From Cyclobacterium sp. (GTDB lineage Bacteria > Bacteroidota > Bacteroidia > Cytophagales > Cyclobacteriaceae), in the NCBI RefSeq assembly GCF_014762705.1, contig NZ_JABURL010000036.1:56625-120624 (forward strand): a stretch of 64,000 bases of DNA, written 5' to 3'. Under the pieces are notes generated by a model, which worked only from the letters and a program-made list of their open reading frames with translations, did no database searches and was not told where the DNA came from. Shown piece after piece: positions 1 through 9,620 of this stretch. The position numbers and the translations under genes are program-made. Every line of letters starts with the position of its first letter. Position 1 is the first letter of the stretch.

Positions 1-1
1 C

Positions 2-1846
2 GGGCTGGATTTTGCAGACGGATCCGGATTATCCGTAGACATGCTGGTCATATCAGCAGGAATCAAACCCCGGGATGAGCTGGCCAAAACTTGTGGAATT
101 TCCACCGCTGACCGAGGGGGAGTGGTTGTCAATGAATTCCTTCAAACCAAAGAGGACAAAGACATTTTCGCCATTGGAGAAGTGGCTTCTTATCAAAGCA
201 TGATCTATGGACTGGTAGCCCCCGGTTATGAAATGGCCAGTCAGGTAGTAAACCAACTATGTGGAAAAGCATCCAATCCATTTCTGGGCTTTGACATGTC
301 TACCAAGCTGAAACTGATTGGTGTGGATGTGGCCAGTTTTGGTGATCCTTTTGGTGAATTGGAACCTTCAGAAAACATCGTTTACGAAAACAAAAATTCC
401 GGAGTATACAAAAGAATCAATGTCTCAAAAGATGGTAAACGTCTGTTGGGCGGCGTGTTGGTTGGGGATGCCTCAGCGTATGGGATGCTGCTACAGATGA
501 CGCAAAACAAGATGCCCCTGCCCCCCAATCCGGAAGACCTGATACTGGGAAACAGAGGTGGAAAAGCAGCTGAAAGTGCAGGCCTGGAAAGCCTTCCTTC
601 GGGGGCACAAATATGCTCTTGTGAAAATGTGACCAAAGGGGATATTTGTCAGCTCATCGAAAAGGAGGGAGTGTACAGTATAGATGAAATCAAGGGCTGC
701 ACCAAAGCCGGAACGGGCTGTGGTGGTTGTGCTCCCATGTTACATGATCTGCTAAAGAGCCAACTTAAGGCAATGGGAAAGCAGGTGAAAAACAGTTTGT
801 GCGAACATTTTGATTATTCCCGGCAGGAACTTCTGGATTTGGTAAAGATAAAAGGCATCCGAAGCTATGATGAACTCCTGGACCAATTTGGAAAAGGGGA
901 TGGCTGTGAAATTTGTAAACCCGCAGTGGCATCAATTCTTGCCAGCACCTGGAACGAACTGGTCACCAAACAGGACACCATACAAGACACCAATGACCGA
1001 TTCCTGGCCAATATTCAAAAAGGCGGCACCTATTCTGTTGTTCCCAGAATACCGGGTGGAGAAATCACACCCGAAAAGCTGATCGTCATTGGCCAGGTAG
1101 CCAAAAAATACGGGCTATATACCAAGGTTACGGGAGGGCAGCGGATAGACATGTTTGGAGCGAGAGTGGACCAGCTTCCAGATATTTGGGAAGAGCTGAT
1201 TGATGCCGGATTTGAAAGTGGACATGCCTATGGTAAATCCCTGAGAACGGTAAAAAGTTGTGTGGGATCAACATGGTGCCGTTACGGGGTACAGGATGCT
1301 GTTTCCTTCGCCATCCGGGTGGAGGAAAGGTACCGCGGTCTCCGCTCTCCACATAAATTAAAAGGTGCCGTATCCGGCTGTATCCGCGAATGTGCAGAGG
1401 CACAAAGCAAAGACTTTGGTCTTATCGCCACCGAAAAAGGCTGGAACCTATATGTCTGTGGCAATGGCGGATCCAAGCCACAACATGCCAAACTTCTTAT
1501 CAACGATGTGGATTCAGAAACCGTCTTGAAATACATTGACCGATTTCTGATGTTTTACATCCGGACGGCAGAACCATTGAACCGGACGGCCACCTGGCTC
1601 AATAAAATGGAGGGAGGCATAGAATATCTGCGGGAAGTAGTGGTGAACGATTCCCTGGGGATTGGTGAGGTATTGGAAAAAGAAATGGAATTTATGATCC
1701 AAACCTATGCCTGCGAATGGAAAGAAGTAGTCAATAACCCGGAACTCAGGGCTAAATTCAAGCATTTTGTCAACGATGACCAGGGAGACCCTTCCATTGG
1801 TTTTAAAGAAATGCGGGGTCAAAAAATCCCTGCTTCCTGGACTTGA
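2..1846 (+). CDS. nirB: NADH-dependent nitrite reductase, large subunit (5' part outside window)
   Basis: This is the C-terminal 614 residues of the assimilatory nitrite reductase large subunit. With NirD it reduces nitrite to ammonium in the cytoplasm, passing electrons from NAD(P)H through FAD and a [2Fe-2S] centre to a siroheme-[4Fe-4S] site. The reading frame is open to the left edge, so the N-terminal FAD domain lies mostly outside. What is visible: the end of the pyridine nucleotide-disulfide oxidoreductase domain (FAIGEVAS), a BFD-like Fe-S domain with Cys-x-Cys near 614-622 and a Cys-x-x-Cys near 717-730, a nitrite/sulfite reductase ferredoxin-like half domain, and siroheme-binding cysteines near 1259-1277 and 1379-1393 (CIREC). 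nirD follows about 50 bp downstream. The gene is cut by the window, not broken. Confidence 0.95.
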   Translation, partial: GLDFADGSGLSVDMLVISAGIKPRDELAKTCGISTADRGGVVVNEFLQTKEDKDIFAIGEVASYQSMIYGLVAPGYEMASQVVNQLCGKASNPFLGFDMSTKLKLIGVDVASFGDPFGELEPSENIVYENKNSGVYKRINVSKDGKRLLGGVLVGDASAYGMLLQMTQNKMPLPPNPEDLILGNRGGKAAESAGLESLPSGAQICSCENVTKGDICQLIEKEGVYSIDEIKGCTKAGTGCGGCAPMLHDLLKSQLKAMGKQVKNSLCEHFDYSRQELLDLVKIKGIRSYDELLDQFGKGDGCEICKPAVASILASTWNELVTKQDTIQDTNDRFLANIQKGGTYSVVPRIPGGEITPEKLIVIGQVAKKYGLYTKVTGGQRIDMFGARVDQLPDIWEELIDAGFESGHAYGKSLRTVKSCVGSTWCRYGVQDAVSFAIRVEERYRGLRSPHKLKGAVSGCIRECAEAQSKDFGLIATEKGWNLYVCGNGGSKPQHAKLLINDVDSETVLKYIDRFLMFYIRTAEPLNRTATWLNKMEGGIEYLREVVVNDSLGIGEVLEKEMEFMIQTYACEWKEVVNNPELRAKFKHFVNDDQGDPSIGFKEMRGQKIPASWT

Positions 1847-1893
1847 TACGGATTTTAACTGTCAAAACTCAATTCTTAAAAAATTTGAAAATT

Positions 1894-2271
1894 ATGTCGA
1901 CCAAAATGGAAAAATACAAAACGGCTGATACTTCTAAAATCACTACCTGGTTTAAAGCCGCCCCGGTAAGTGCCCTGCCTGAAAACGGAGGTGCCTGTAT
2001 CAAATACAAGGACTTACAGATAGCCATTTACAATTTTAGCAGAAGAAACGAATGGTATGCCTGCCAGAACCTTTGTCCCCATAAAATGCAAATGGCTTTG
2101 TCCCGCGGAATGATTGGGTCGCAGGGAGATGAACCCAAAGTAGCCTGCCCCTTTCATAAAAAAACCTTTTCCCTGAAATCGGGAAAAAACCTAAATGGAG
2201 ATACCTGCGACATTGCTACATACCCCATTAAAGTGGAGGATGGATATGTATACGTAGGTTTTGAGAATTAA
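1894..2271 (+). CDS. nirD: Nitrite reductase small subunit, Rieske type
   Basis: A 125-residue Rieske-fold protein, the small subunit paired with NirB. The two [2Fe-2S] ligand motifs are complete: C61-P-H63 and C85-P-F-H88, so this version looks able to bind a cluster, unlike some enterobacterial NirD proteins that have lost the ligands. I chose the ATG at 1894. An upstream in-frame TTG at 1843 overlaps the nirB stop codon and would add 17 residues that do not look like the family. The gene lies 47 bp after nirB and is followed by a strong terminator, so nirB-nirD is probably the 3' end of one transcript. Confidence 0.93.
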   Translation: MSTKMEKYKTADTSKITTWFKAAPVSALPENGGACIKYKDLQIAIYNFSRRNEWYACQNLCPHKMQMALSRGMIGSQGDEPKVACPFHKKTFSLKSGKNLNGDTCDIATYPIKVEDGYVYVGFEN

Positions 2272-2311
2272 CCTAAAATAACCAAATAGCCTGCGGGCTT
2301 TTTTCTATTGG

Positions 2312-2347
2312 GCAGGGATTGGTATACAGTCCCTGCTTTTTTATTTT
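2312..2347 (+). terminator. Rho-independent terminator after nirD
   Basis: A perfect 7-bp stem (GCAGGGA at 2312-2318, TCCCTGC at 2330-2336) is followed by a T-rich tail to 2347. A smaller AGCC/GGCT hairpin with six Ts lies just before it (2289-2304). Together they separate nirBD from the sensor kinase downstream. Confidence 0.8.
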
Positions 2348-2411
2348 CCCTTTCACCCTACTAGATGGGAATTTTAAGTGTTTTTACGTAATTTTAAGCA
2401 GTTGATGCAGT

Positions 2412-4229
2412 ATGGAAAGTAAAAAAATCTCAGAAAAACCAACATTTGAAAAGCTGGGCAGGTATTACCTGGTGGCCCTTTGCGCCATTGCCATCAGCAT
2501 CATCGTCAGTCAGGTGCTGGTTCAAAAATTCATCAGCGAACAAAAGAATGATTCTCGTGTGGTCAATCTCTCCGGAAGACAACGAATGCTGAGTCAAAGG
2601 ATCAGTAAATGTGTCCTGTTACTGAGTGACAGCCCTGCTCCCTCAGATAAAAAAGATATATTGGAAGAACTTGACCTTGCCCTGAAGGAATGGGAAGAAA
2701 CCCACAATGCATTACAAAAAGGAAACGATACTTTGGGGATTAAGGGGAGCAACAGCAATAGCATTGAAAGACTGTTCCGGGACATAGAACAAGACCAGCA
2801 GCTTATGGCTGTAGCTGCTTCAAATATTGTCAGAAAACTTCGACAGGATATCTATATACCGAAAGACAGCATTCGAACGGATATTCGCACCATCATTAGC
2901 CGGGAATCGGCTTTCCTCAAAGGCATGGACGCGATTGTGTTCCAGTACGATGATGAAGCCAAATCCAAAGTAATGAACCTGAGAAATATTGAAATATTCT
3001 TATTGGTGATTTCATTGGGTGTGATTCTATTTGAAATATTTTTCGTTTTCATTCCTTCCGCCAAAACCATTGGTCAAACATTTAAAAAGCTACTCCGGTC
3101 AGAGCAAAAATCCAAAAAGATGACCCTGCAGCTGAGTGCCTTGTATAGTTCCCTGGAACAGGCCTATCAGGACCTGCTCGAAGTGGATGTAAAAGTAGCA
3201 GATTTCACCATTTACGCCCGTTGCCAGGCAGATGGCGATTTCGAAGATTTTTCTGACCAATTCTTATCCTTAATGGAATTTGAAACTAACCGTCCCATAA
3301 ATCTTTTTGCCTGGTTGCAGGATCAGGGGTACAATGCCGAATACCTGCAAAACATCAAAACAATGGTCCATAATGGTGAATCATGGAATGGAGAAATCAA
3401 AGTAGTCAATGAAACCGGAGATTTTGTCTGGTTAAAAGTAAATTTGATTCCTACACAAAATGAAATCGGACAAACAGACAAAATACTCATGGTCAGCACC
3501 GATGAAACAGAGAAAAAGGAAGCTGAAGCCATTTCCAGGGAAATCAACAGGGAAAAAATTGAACAAAAAGTAAAAGAACAGCAATTCAGATCCGCACTGA
3601 TACTGGAAGGGCAGGAAGAGGAGAGGAAGAGGATTTCCAGGGACATGCACGATGGGATAGGACAATTGCTATCCGGTATGAAGTTTAACCTGGAGGGAAT
3701 ACATTCTGTAAGTTCAGACTTCGAAAAGGATAAGCTTCAAACGGCGAAAGACCTGCTCAAAAGCATCATTAGGGAAGTCCGCAGAATTTCTTTTAACCTT
3801 ACCCCAAGTGCCCTCTCAGATTATGGGATTGTTCCCGTATTGAATAAATTTGCCAGGGAGATCAGCAAAATTTCAGATCTGGAAGTGACTTTTGAGAATA
3901 AAACAGGCTTTTTGAGCAGGTTGGAGGGTACAATAGAGAACAACCTTTACCGGATTTGTCAGGAAGCCGTAAACAATGCCATTAAGTATGCAGCAGCCAA
4001 AGAGGTGAAAATCACTCTTTCCCACAATTCACAAACCCTGCATTTGGAGATTGCAGACGATGGCAGGGGCTTTGATATTAAAAAGTTGGAAGAAAAGGGC
4101 CATTTTTCAGCATCCGGCCATGGATTATTTAATATCCGGGAAAGGGCCAATTTCATCAATGGGCAGTGTGAAATAAGAACTGAACCAGGAAAAGGCACCA
4201 GTATCAATATAAGTGTGCCTTTGGATTAA
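2412..4229 (+). CDS. NarX-like sensor histidine kinase (PilJ/NIT-type sensor, PAS, HisKA_3)
   Basis: A 605-residue membrane sensor kinase. A first transmembrane helix lies near residues 20-40. It is followed by an extracytoplasmic helical domain starting with VNLSGRQRMLSQRISK, the signature of type IV pili methyl-accepting/NarX-type nitrate-nitrite sensor domains. A second helix lies near 195-215, then a PAS-like domain (about 265-365), a coiled coil, and a HisKA_3 dimerisation domain with the phospho-acceptor His413 in SRDMHDGIGQ. The HATPase domain with the DDGRGFD box ends the protein. The partner regulator starts 18 bp downstream. Placement beside nirBD suggests it senses nitrate or nitrite. 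That ligand is inference from family and context. Confidence 0.88.
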   Translation: MESKKISEKPTFEKLGRYYLVALCAIAISIIVSQVLVQKFISEQKNDSRVVNLSGRQRMLSQRISKCVLLLSDSPAPSDKKDILEELDLALKEWEETHNALQKGNDTLGIKGSNSNSIERLFRDIEQDQQLMAVAASNIVRKLRQDIYIPKDSIRTDIRTIISRESAFLKGMDAIVFQYDDEAKSKVMNLRNIEIFLLVISLGVILFEIFFVFIPSAKTIGQTFKKLLRSEQKSKKMTLQLSALYSSLEQAYQDLLEVDVKVADFTIYARCQADGDFEDFSDQFLSLMEFETNRPINLFAWLQDQGYNAEYLQNIKTMVHNGESWNGEIKVVNETGDFVWLKVNLIPTQNEIGQTDKILMVSTDETEKKEAEAISREINREKIEQKVKEQQFRSALILEGQEEERKRISRDMHDGIGQLLSGMKFNLEGIHSVSSDFEKDKLQTAKDLLKSIIREVRRISFNLTPSALSDYGIVPVLNKFAREISKISDLEVTFENKTGFLSRLEGTIENNLYRICQEAVNNAIKYAAAKEVKITLSHNSQTLHLEIADDGRGFDIKKLEEKGHFSASGHGLFNIRERANFINGQCEIRTEPGKGTSINISVPLD

Positions 4230-4247
4230 ACGATAGGTAATGAAAAT

Positions 4248-4928
4248 ATGGAAAAAATAAAAGTAGTATTGGCAGATGATCATGTGGTGGTACGAAATGG
4301 CATCAAAAATTTGTTGGAAAATGAAGGCAACGTAACTGTAGTCGGAGAAGCATCCAATGGAGAAGAAGCACTATTGGCTGTAGAAAAACTAAAGCCTGAC
4401 CTGCTCATCATTGACATCCGCATGCCTGTCATGAATGGTCTGGAAGCTACAAAAATACTTTCCAAAAAGGCGGGACCCACCAGAACCCTGATCCTTTCCA
4501 TGCATGATGATGAAGATTATATCCTGCAATCCATAGAAAGTGGAGCTTCCGGTTACCTGCTCAAAGACACCAGCAAGGATGAATTTTTAAAAGCCATCAA
4601 CACCATTCATCAGGGTGGAAAGTATTTCAGCGGAGACATCAGCCAGGTTTTGGTCAATAGCTACTTGAATGTCCGCGACAGAAAAATCATCCAACCCATG
4701 GGATCGGTTAAACATTACGATATCACCAAACGCGAAAAACAAATACTTAGAATGATCGCTGAGGGAATTGGAAACAAAGAAATCGCGCAACAATTGGGTA
4801 AAAGTATCCGAACCATAGAAACCCACAGGTTTAACATCATGAAAAAACTCAGGGTCAGCAATGTGGTAGAATTACTCAAAAAAATCGAGGAAGAGCCGGG
4901 ATTAAAAGATCATATTGAAAATGCCTGA
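4248..4928 (+). CDS. NarL/LuxR-family response regulator
   Basis: A 226-residue response regulator with an N-terminal receiver domain (acidic ADDH pocket, phospho-acceptor Asp56 in IIDIRMP, conserved Lys in LLKDTS) and a C-terminal LuxR-type helix-turn-helix (TKREKQILRMIAEGIGNKEIAQ). It follows the NarX-like kinase by 18 bp, so the two form a two-component pair. HisKA_3 kinases normally pair with LuxR-type regulators, which agrees. Its targets are not visible; nirBD just upstream is the obvious candidate. Confidence 0.9.
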   Translation: MEKIKVVLADDHVVVRNGIKNLLENEGNVTVVGEASNGEEALLAVEKLKPDLLIIDIRMPVMNGLEATKILSKKAGPTRTLILSMHDDEDYILQSIESGASGYLLKDTSKDEFLKAINTIHQGGKYFSGDISQVLVNSYLNVRDRKIIQPMGSVKHYDITKREKQILRMIAEGIGNKEIAQQLGKSIRTIETHRFNIMKKLRVSNVVELLKKIEEEPGLKDHIENA

Positions 4929-4986
4929 AGCAGTCCTGGCAGTTAATGCCTATCTCCCTTCAAGCCCGGGTTTGGCTGCAGCACCA

Positions 4987-6315
4987 TCATAAATCCGAAG
5001 AAACACCTGTACTAAGGCTTCGCTGGTTTTGGTAATAGCGGTACCCAATAACCAATAGAGCAAGGGCAAGGAAAACGTATTCAAGGGTAATCAGCCATAA
5101 ATTCTCTTTAAAACCAGGCTGGGCATAAGCATGGTACGACAAGAAAACAACTCCAGTCCATACCACAAAACTCCGGTTAAGGGTGAACACACTGAGGCCT
5201 AAAGCAGGAATTAAATACCAGGGGTGAACAGTGGTTTGCAGCAGTAGAAAAACCAGGTACATCCATACTATTTTCGAAACCAGTGCTTCCTTGGTAAAGG
5301 TTCTTTGGTACAAGCCCATTCCCAATAAACATATCCCTGCAAGGACCTGCAGGGCTGGTCCGACATGAGCAATGGGGTTATAGTCTACAAAAAATGAAGA
5401 AACTGCCCTGATCAAGTAATAAATCGAGGCATTAAATTCAAACGTACTTTGGTACAGGCGAAAGCTTTGGTAGAAGTTCTGTGCCCCGTCCATCAACACA
5501 ATAGGACTTAGAAAGAAAAGCACAAAAGCGGCAGCCGCCAATGTAAATTTCCAGAAATTTTTACTGTCCCAAAAGCGTATCCATACAGGAGCCAGGATTA
5601 AGGGATTTAACTTTACTCCTATGGCCCAGGCCCAACTAAGGCCCGTCGCCAGGGGTTTATTTCTGCTGTAAAAATAAATCGTTAATAACAAGCCGGTCAA
5701 AACAATCCCTTCGAAATGAAGATTTCCTGTCAATTCCATAATTACCAGGGGATTAAAGGCGTACCAGGAAAGCTGGTGAGCAGGCAAACGCCATAGAAAT
5801 AGCAGTTTTTGCATCAACCACAAATTGATGCCTTCCACGATCAGTAGACAAACCCTTAAAACCAGTACATTAAGGAAAATATTTTCACCTGCCAGGGCTG
5901 CCAGCCAGAAAAAAAACTGGTGCAGCGGAGGATAGAGAGAGTAATACTCCTGGGAATTCATGTTTTCCAATAAAGTGCTCCAGTAAGCATTTTCAGGAAT
6001 GTCTTTGACCAAAACAGGTAGCTCAAGGTAGGGGTTGATTCCTTGTAACAAAAGCTGCCCATCGAACAGGTATCGATAAAAATCATCCGAAAGACCGGGC
6101 ATAGCTCCCAGCAGCAACAAGCGCAGACTGAGGGCCAGCAGCAGTACAAGATAGGGTGAAAGACCAGTTTTTTTATGAATGCCAACCAGATACAGGTAAG
6201 CCAGGAATGCTACTCCATATAGGCCCAACAATTCCGGAAAAGCTGTCCTGGGAACCCAATATCCCATTCCCAACAAACCGACGGAAATCCCAATCAAACA
6301 AAGTGCAACTTTCAA
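4987..6315 (-). CDS. Polytopic membrane glycosyltransferase, GT87/mannosyltransferase-like
   Basis: A 442-residue integral membrane protein with roughly 11-12 hydrophobic helices and an Asp-rich first periplasmic loop (AMPGLSDDFYRYLFDGQ). This layout is typical of GT-C enzymes that use polyprenyl-phosphate sugars, such as the GT87/DUF2029 mannosyltransferases. The donor and acceptor cannot be read from the sequence. The start is a TTG at 6315: the frame has a stop at 6346-6348 and no ATG or GTG between, and the next Met is 17 residues in, after part of the first helix. It is the last gene of a minus-strand run with two other glycosyltransferases and lies 11 bp after the lipoprotein gene. Confidence 0.7.
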   Translation of the reverse strand: MKVALCLIGISVGLLGMGYWVPRTAFPELLGLYGVAFLAYLYLVGIHKKTGLSPYLVLLLALSLRLLLLGAMPGLSDDFYRYLFDGQLLLQGINPYLELPVLVKDIPENAYWSTLLENMNSQEYYSLYPPLHQFFFWLAALAGENIFLNVLVLRVCLLIVEGINLWLMQKLLFLWRLPAHQLSWYAFNPLVIMELTGNLHFEGIVLTGLLLTIYFYSRNKPLATGLSWAWAIGVKLNPLILAPVWIRFWDSKNFWKFTLAAAAFVLFFLSPIVLMDGAQNFYQSFRLYQSTFEFNASIYYLIRAVSSFFVDYNPIAHVGPALQVLAGICLLGMGLYQRTFTKEALVSKIVWMYLVFLLLQTTVHPWYLIPALGLSVFTLNRSFVVWTGVVFLSYHAYAQPGFKENLWLITLEYVFLALALLVIGYRYYQNQRSLSTGVSSDL

Positions 6316-6326
6316 AAAGGTGGTAT

Positions 6327-7214
6327 TTATGGATTTAATTTTAATTCATCCCGTAAAAATTCGTCTTCAAGGGCGTTTCTGTTCCAATAATCAATCACCT
6401 TCATTCCTTTCCTTGTAGCTCGCGTAACTTCTTTTTCACCGTTTTCCAGGGTATGGGTTTCTTCCCAGGCCACAATCGGATAAGGAAATTCTTTTTCAAA
6501 ATCGATTTTCAGTTCCCGCTTCCCGGAACTATATGTCACCTCCAATTGCCTTAGGTTATTGCTTTTATCTGTTAATCGGATAAATGCTTCTTCTGCAACA
6601 AATTCCCCATGGGTGAATCGTTGGTAAATCAGGGAGGGCCACATTTGTACACTTCCGGTAGGGATTTGGTTGGGATTTATCCGGATCAGGTTCCACAAAT
6701 CATCCTCCGCCATTCCCGTGAGAGAGAAGCTCTTATCTCCTTCTTTTTCAAAATAGGAAAACAATTCTCCAGAATAGGATTCCCCACTATTCAGGTTAAT
6801 TTGCGTAAAGGATTGTCCACACCATTCCTGGGAGGAAGCCGTAAATTTCACTCCCTGCATGGCCTCCTTGGTGGGTGTAAAAGCAGAAAGCATCATGTGA
6901 TAAGGGTAAATTCCGGTGATAAAATCTCTTGTCTGGTTCATTTTGATAACCGAAAGTTTATCTCTTCCAGCCGATGCGGGATCATCCAGTTTCACCTGCT
7001 TGCTTCTAGAAAAGTCTTCTGTCACAAAAATCAAAACTGCCTCACCAGCTCGGGGTTCACCGTAGCGGTATTGGGTAAGGGTAAAGCTACTGATCTCGGC
7101 CTGTCCCTGAAACCAATATTCTCCCCAAGCCTCAAAATCTACTTCTTCCCTTTCAGGCCTGGCACAAGACAGCACTATAAAAAGCAAAGAAAACAACAGT
7201 AAACATTTATTCAT
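6327..7214 (-). CDS. Lipoprotein of unknown function
   Basis: A 295-residue protein with a lipoprotein signal (hydrophobic stretch ending in VLSCA, lipidated Cys17). I do not recognise a characterised domain. Homologues in Bacteroidota are common and, from memory, sometimes carry the label septum formation inhibitor Maf, but nothing here resembles the Maf nucleotide pyrophosphatase fold. The body is rich in beta-strand-like stretches with many Trp, Tyr and charged residues. It is flanked by glycosyltransferases at 78 bp and 11 bp, so it may be an envelope partner of that pathway. This role is inference. Confidence 0.6.
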   Translation of the reverse strand: MNKCLLLFSLLFIVLSCARPEREEVDFEAWGEYWFQGQAEISSFTLTQYRYGEPRAGEAVLIFVTEDFSRSKQVKLDDPASAGRDKLSVIKMNQTRDFITGIYPYHMMLSAFTPTKEAMQGVKFTASSQEWCGQSFTQINLNSGESYSGELFSYFEKEGDKSFSLTGMAEDDLWNLIRINPNQIPTGSVQMWPSLIYQRFTHGEFVAEEAFIRLTDKSNNLRQLEVTYSSGKRELKIDFEKEFPYPIVAWEETHTLENGEKEVTRATRKGMKVIDYWNRNALEDEFLRDELKLNP

Positions 7215-7292
7215 GATATTTTAATTTTAATGTTAATTTAAAGAAAAAAACGAGATTTTACCCATAGTTCTACAGGACTTCCCCGGAATACC

Positions 7293-8009
7293 CTATCTGT
7301 ATTTCCACAGGGTCCACAAGATTTTGTATCCCGCTCCTACGACACCTTTAACGGTTCCGCTGACTTTGGATACGCCTATCCTTTGCCTGTAATTAACAGG
7401 AACCTCCGTATAGCGCAATCCCATTTTCACCGCTTTGATTTGCATCTCAATGGTCCAGCCAAAGTTTTGATCCTCCATGTGCAGCTGCATTAACTTTTCC
7501 CATCGGATAGCCCTGAAGGGACCCAAATCTGAAAATTCGGCCGCAAACATTTTACGCATCAGCCAAGTTGCCAGCCAATTTCCAAAAACCTGGGGAAAGG
7601 TCATAGACCCTTTTTCCTTTTTGCCCCTGGCCCGGGAGCCGATGACCATGTCCATTTTTCCATCCCGTATAGGTTGAACTAGCCCCTCCATTTCCCCCGG
7701 AAAATCACTGTAATCCGCATCTAAAAAAACAAGGATTTCAGGAGGTTCTTGTAGGTTAGAAAGGTATTCCATGCCTGTAAGACAGGCCTTGCCGTATCCT
7801 TTTTGCGGCTCATCCAGTACAATGGCACCAGCCTGAGAGGCCACTTTGCGGGTGTTGTCATTGGAGTTGTTGTTGACCACTACAATATGTCTGACGAAAG
7901 CAGGAATTTCTGCGATAACTTTTCCTACTGCATTCTCTTCGTTGAAAGCGGGGATGAGGACGTCTATCCGTCGCCCGGAAAAGGTAAAGGGTTCACTAAG
8001 GATTGTCAT
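7293..8009 (-). CDS. GT2 glycosyltransferase, dolichyl-phosphate mannose synthase-like
   Basis: A 238-residue GT2 enzyme without obvious transmembrane helices. It begins with the nucleotide-sugar fold (IDVLIPAFNEENAVGKV), has NNNSNDNT, and carries the metal-binding D97-A-D99 in VFLDADYSD. Proteins of this shape transfer a sugar, often mannose or glucose, from a nucleotide sugar to polyprenyl phosphate at the inner face of the membrane. The GT87-like enzyme two genes downstream is the kind that would use such a lipid-linked sugar on the other face. A 136-bp gap from the preceding gene leaves room for an internal promoter, but I found no convincing one. Confidence 0.8.
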   Translation of the reverse strand: MTILSEPFTFSGRRIDVLIPAFNEENAVGKVIAEIPAFVRHIVVVNNNSNDNTRKVASQAGAIVLDEPQKGYGKACLTGMEYLSNLQEPPEILVFLDADYSDFPGEMEGLVQPIRDGKMDMVIGSRARGKKEKGSMTFPQVFGNWLATWLMRKMFAAEFSDLGPFRAIRWEKLMQLHMEDQNFGWTIEMQIKAVKMGLRYTEVPVNYRQRIGVSKVSGTVKGVVGAGYKILWTLWKYR

Positions 8010-8145
8010 TTATTTTTGGTTAATGTCTTTAATCACTTTACCTGGAAATCGGACAAAGTGAAACAGGCACACGCTCAATACGCTATGACAAAGGCTTAAC
8101 GTATTGCTGCACAATTTTTCATTATCTGCTAATTATTTCTTCGGT

Positions 8146-9618
8146 TTACTTGCCTGTCTTTATACGGTAACTTCTAAAAGAGGCCACACTTACCATTCCA
8201 AAGCCCAAAGCCAGCATGGCATGAAAAAGCAGCATTTCGTAGGTGGCGGTATAAAGGGAAAGCCCTACGAGAACAAGGAATAACAAAGCCAAAATTGCTT
8301 CCACATAAGTGCCTGCAGGAACTTTCAACTGGTGATATACATTGCTGACCCAGGCCCCGGGCTTTTCATCCAGGTTGTATTTGGGGGTACGGATAAAGGG
8401 TGATTTTTTACCTGTCAGGCCCTCCCATACGGCCTGTCCGTTATGCACGGAAAGTCCCATGGAAACGGAAAGAAAAACCGGTAGCTCCCACAAATAACGC
8501 AGCAATCCTTTCCTGGAATAATTGGCCAGGGAAAGGTTGGCGAAAAAATAAACCGAAGCGATGATGATAAAACTCAATAGAAACAAGGCCGCTGCCTTAA
8601 AGTAAAGAAGGGGGATCAGCCCCTGGTAAAAACCCCACCAGACCGGAATACTGCTCAGACCTACCAATAACACTGCAATAAATATCATTGAATTCAACAA
8701 GTGAGCCGCTGCATGCATTTTTACTTTGAAGGTAAATGGCCCTTTCAGCACCTGCTTGAGGTGTTTAACAGCACATTCTGCCCCACCCTTTGTCCAACGG
8801 AATTGTTGGGATTTAATGGCTGACATCACCGGAGGCAATTCTGCAGGAGATACTACATCAGGACGGTATAAAAATTTCCATCCCCTTTGCTGTGCACGGT
8901 AACTCAGGTCCAGGTCCTCTGTAAGCGTATCTTCCTGCCAGTTACCCGCATCAAGAATACAATCTTTTCGCCAGATGCCTCCCGTACCGTTAAAATTAAT
9001 AAAAGCCTGCTGCGCATTTCTCCCCATCTGCTCCACCGTGAAATGTGCATCCAACGCAAAGGCTTGCAGCCTGGTAAATAAGGAGTATTTTTCATTCAAA
9101 TGTCCCCACCTGGACTGGACCATACCTATTTTTGAATCGCTAAAATGGGGTACTGTTTTCAATAAAAACTGATCATCAGGAATGAAATCAGCATCAAAAA
9201 TGGCAACCAATTCCCCTGATGCATTTTCGAGCCCTTCACGTAGGGCACCTGCTTTAAAGCCTGTTCTTTCCCTTCTATGAATGTATTTAAAATTGGCTTT
9301 GGGAAAATTCTGGAGCTGCTCCCTGATGATGGCACAAGTTTCATCCGTGCTGTCATCCAAAATCTGAATTTCCAATTTATCTGCCGGATAATCCATACTG
9401 GCCATTGCTGCTATCAATCTTTTGACCACGTATTTTTCATTGTAAACAGGCAATTGAATGGTCACGGCAGGCAAATTGGTATCAGAAGCACTGGCTGCAG
9501 GGGTCAGGTTTTTTTTAAACCGGAAAAAATGCCACAAAAGATTGGCCTGTGCCAGGCTGTAACACAGAATGAAACACATGGACAGACCATATATCCCCAA
9601 AAACAAATACATCCACAT
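8146..9618 (-). CDS. Processive-type GT2 glycosyltransferase, cellulose synthase-like
   Basis: A 490-residue membrane glycosyltransferase. One N-terminal helix is followed by the GT-A catalytic domain with all hallmark residues: D88-D89 in LDDSTDE, D142-A-D144, the TED motif at 233-235, and QQFRW at 271-275 (the QxxRW acceptor-channel motif). Several transmembrane helices follow from about residue 310. This fits the CESA/CelA-like or glucomannan-synthase-like GT2 group, which makes a beta-linked polymer or glycolipid. The product cannot be told from sequence. Its ATG lies 2 nt after the stop of the 4Fe-4S protein gene, so the two are probably translationally coupled, which is unexpected for a glycosyltransferase. 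Confidence 0.82.
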   Translation of the reverse strand: MWMYLFLGIYGLSMCFILCYSLAQANLLWHFFRFKKNLTPAASASDTNLPAVTIQLPVYNEKYVVKRLIAAMASMDYPADKLEIQILDDSTDETCAIIREQLQNFPKANFKYIHRRERTGFKAGALREGLENASGELVAIFDADFIPDDQFLLKTVPHFSDSKIGMVQSRWGHLNEKYSLFTRLQAFALDAHFTVEQMGRNAQQAFINFNGTGGIWRKDCILDAGNWQEDTLTEDLDLSYRAQQRGWKFLYRPDVVSPAELPPVMSAIKSQQFRWTKGGAECAVKHLKQVLKGPFTFKVKMHAAAHLLNSMIFIAVLLVGLSSIPVWWGFYQGLIPLLYFKAAALFLLSFIIIASVYFFANLSLANYSRKGLLRYLWELPVFLSVSMGLSVHNGQAVWEGLTGKKSPFIRTPKYNLDEKPGAWVSNVYHQLKVPAGTYVEAILALLFLVLVGLSLYTATYEMLLFHAMLALGFGMVSVASFRSYRIKTGK

Positions 9619-9620
9619 TT

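Noticed and set aside
2..40. NirB as a 601-residue protein starting at 41
   Set aside because: The frame stays open to the left edge with family-like sequence; the gene is cut by the window.
6609..7202. A 197-codon open frame on the plus strand
   Set aside because: It is antisense to the lipoprotein gene with a valid signal peptide and has no protein-like features.
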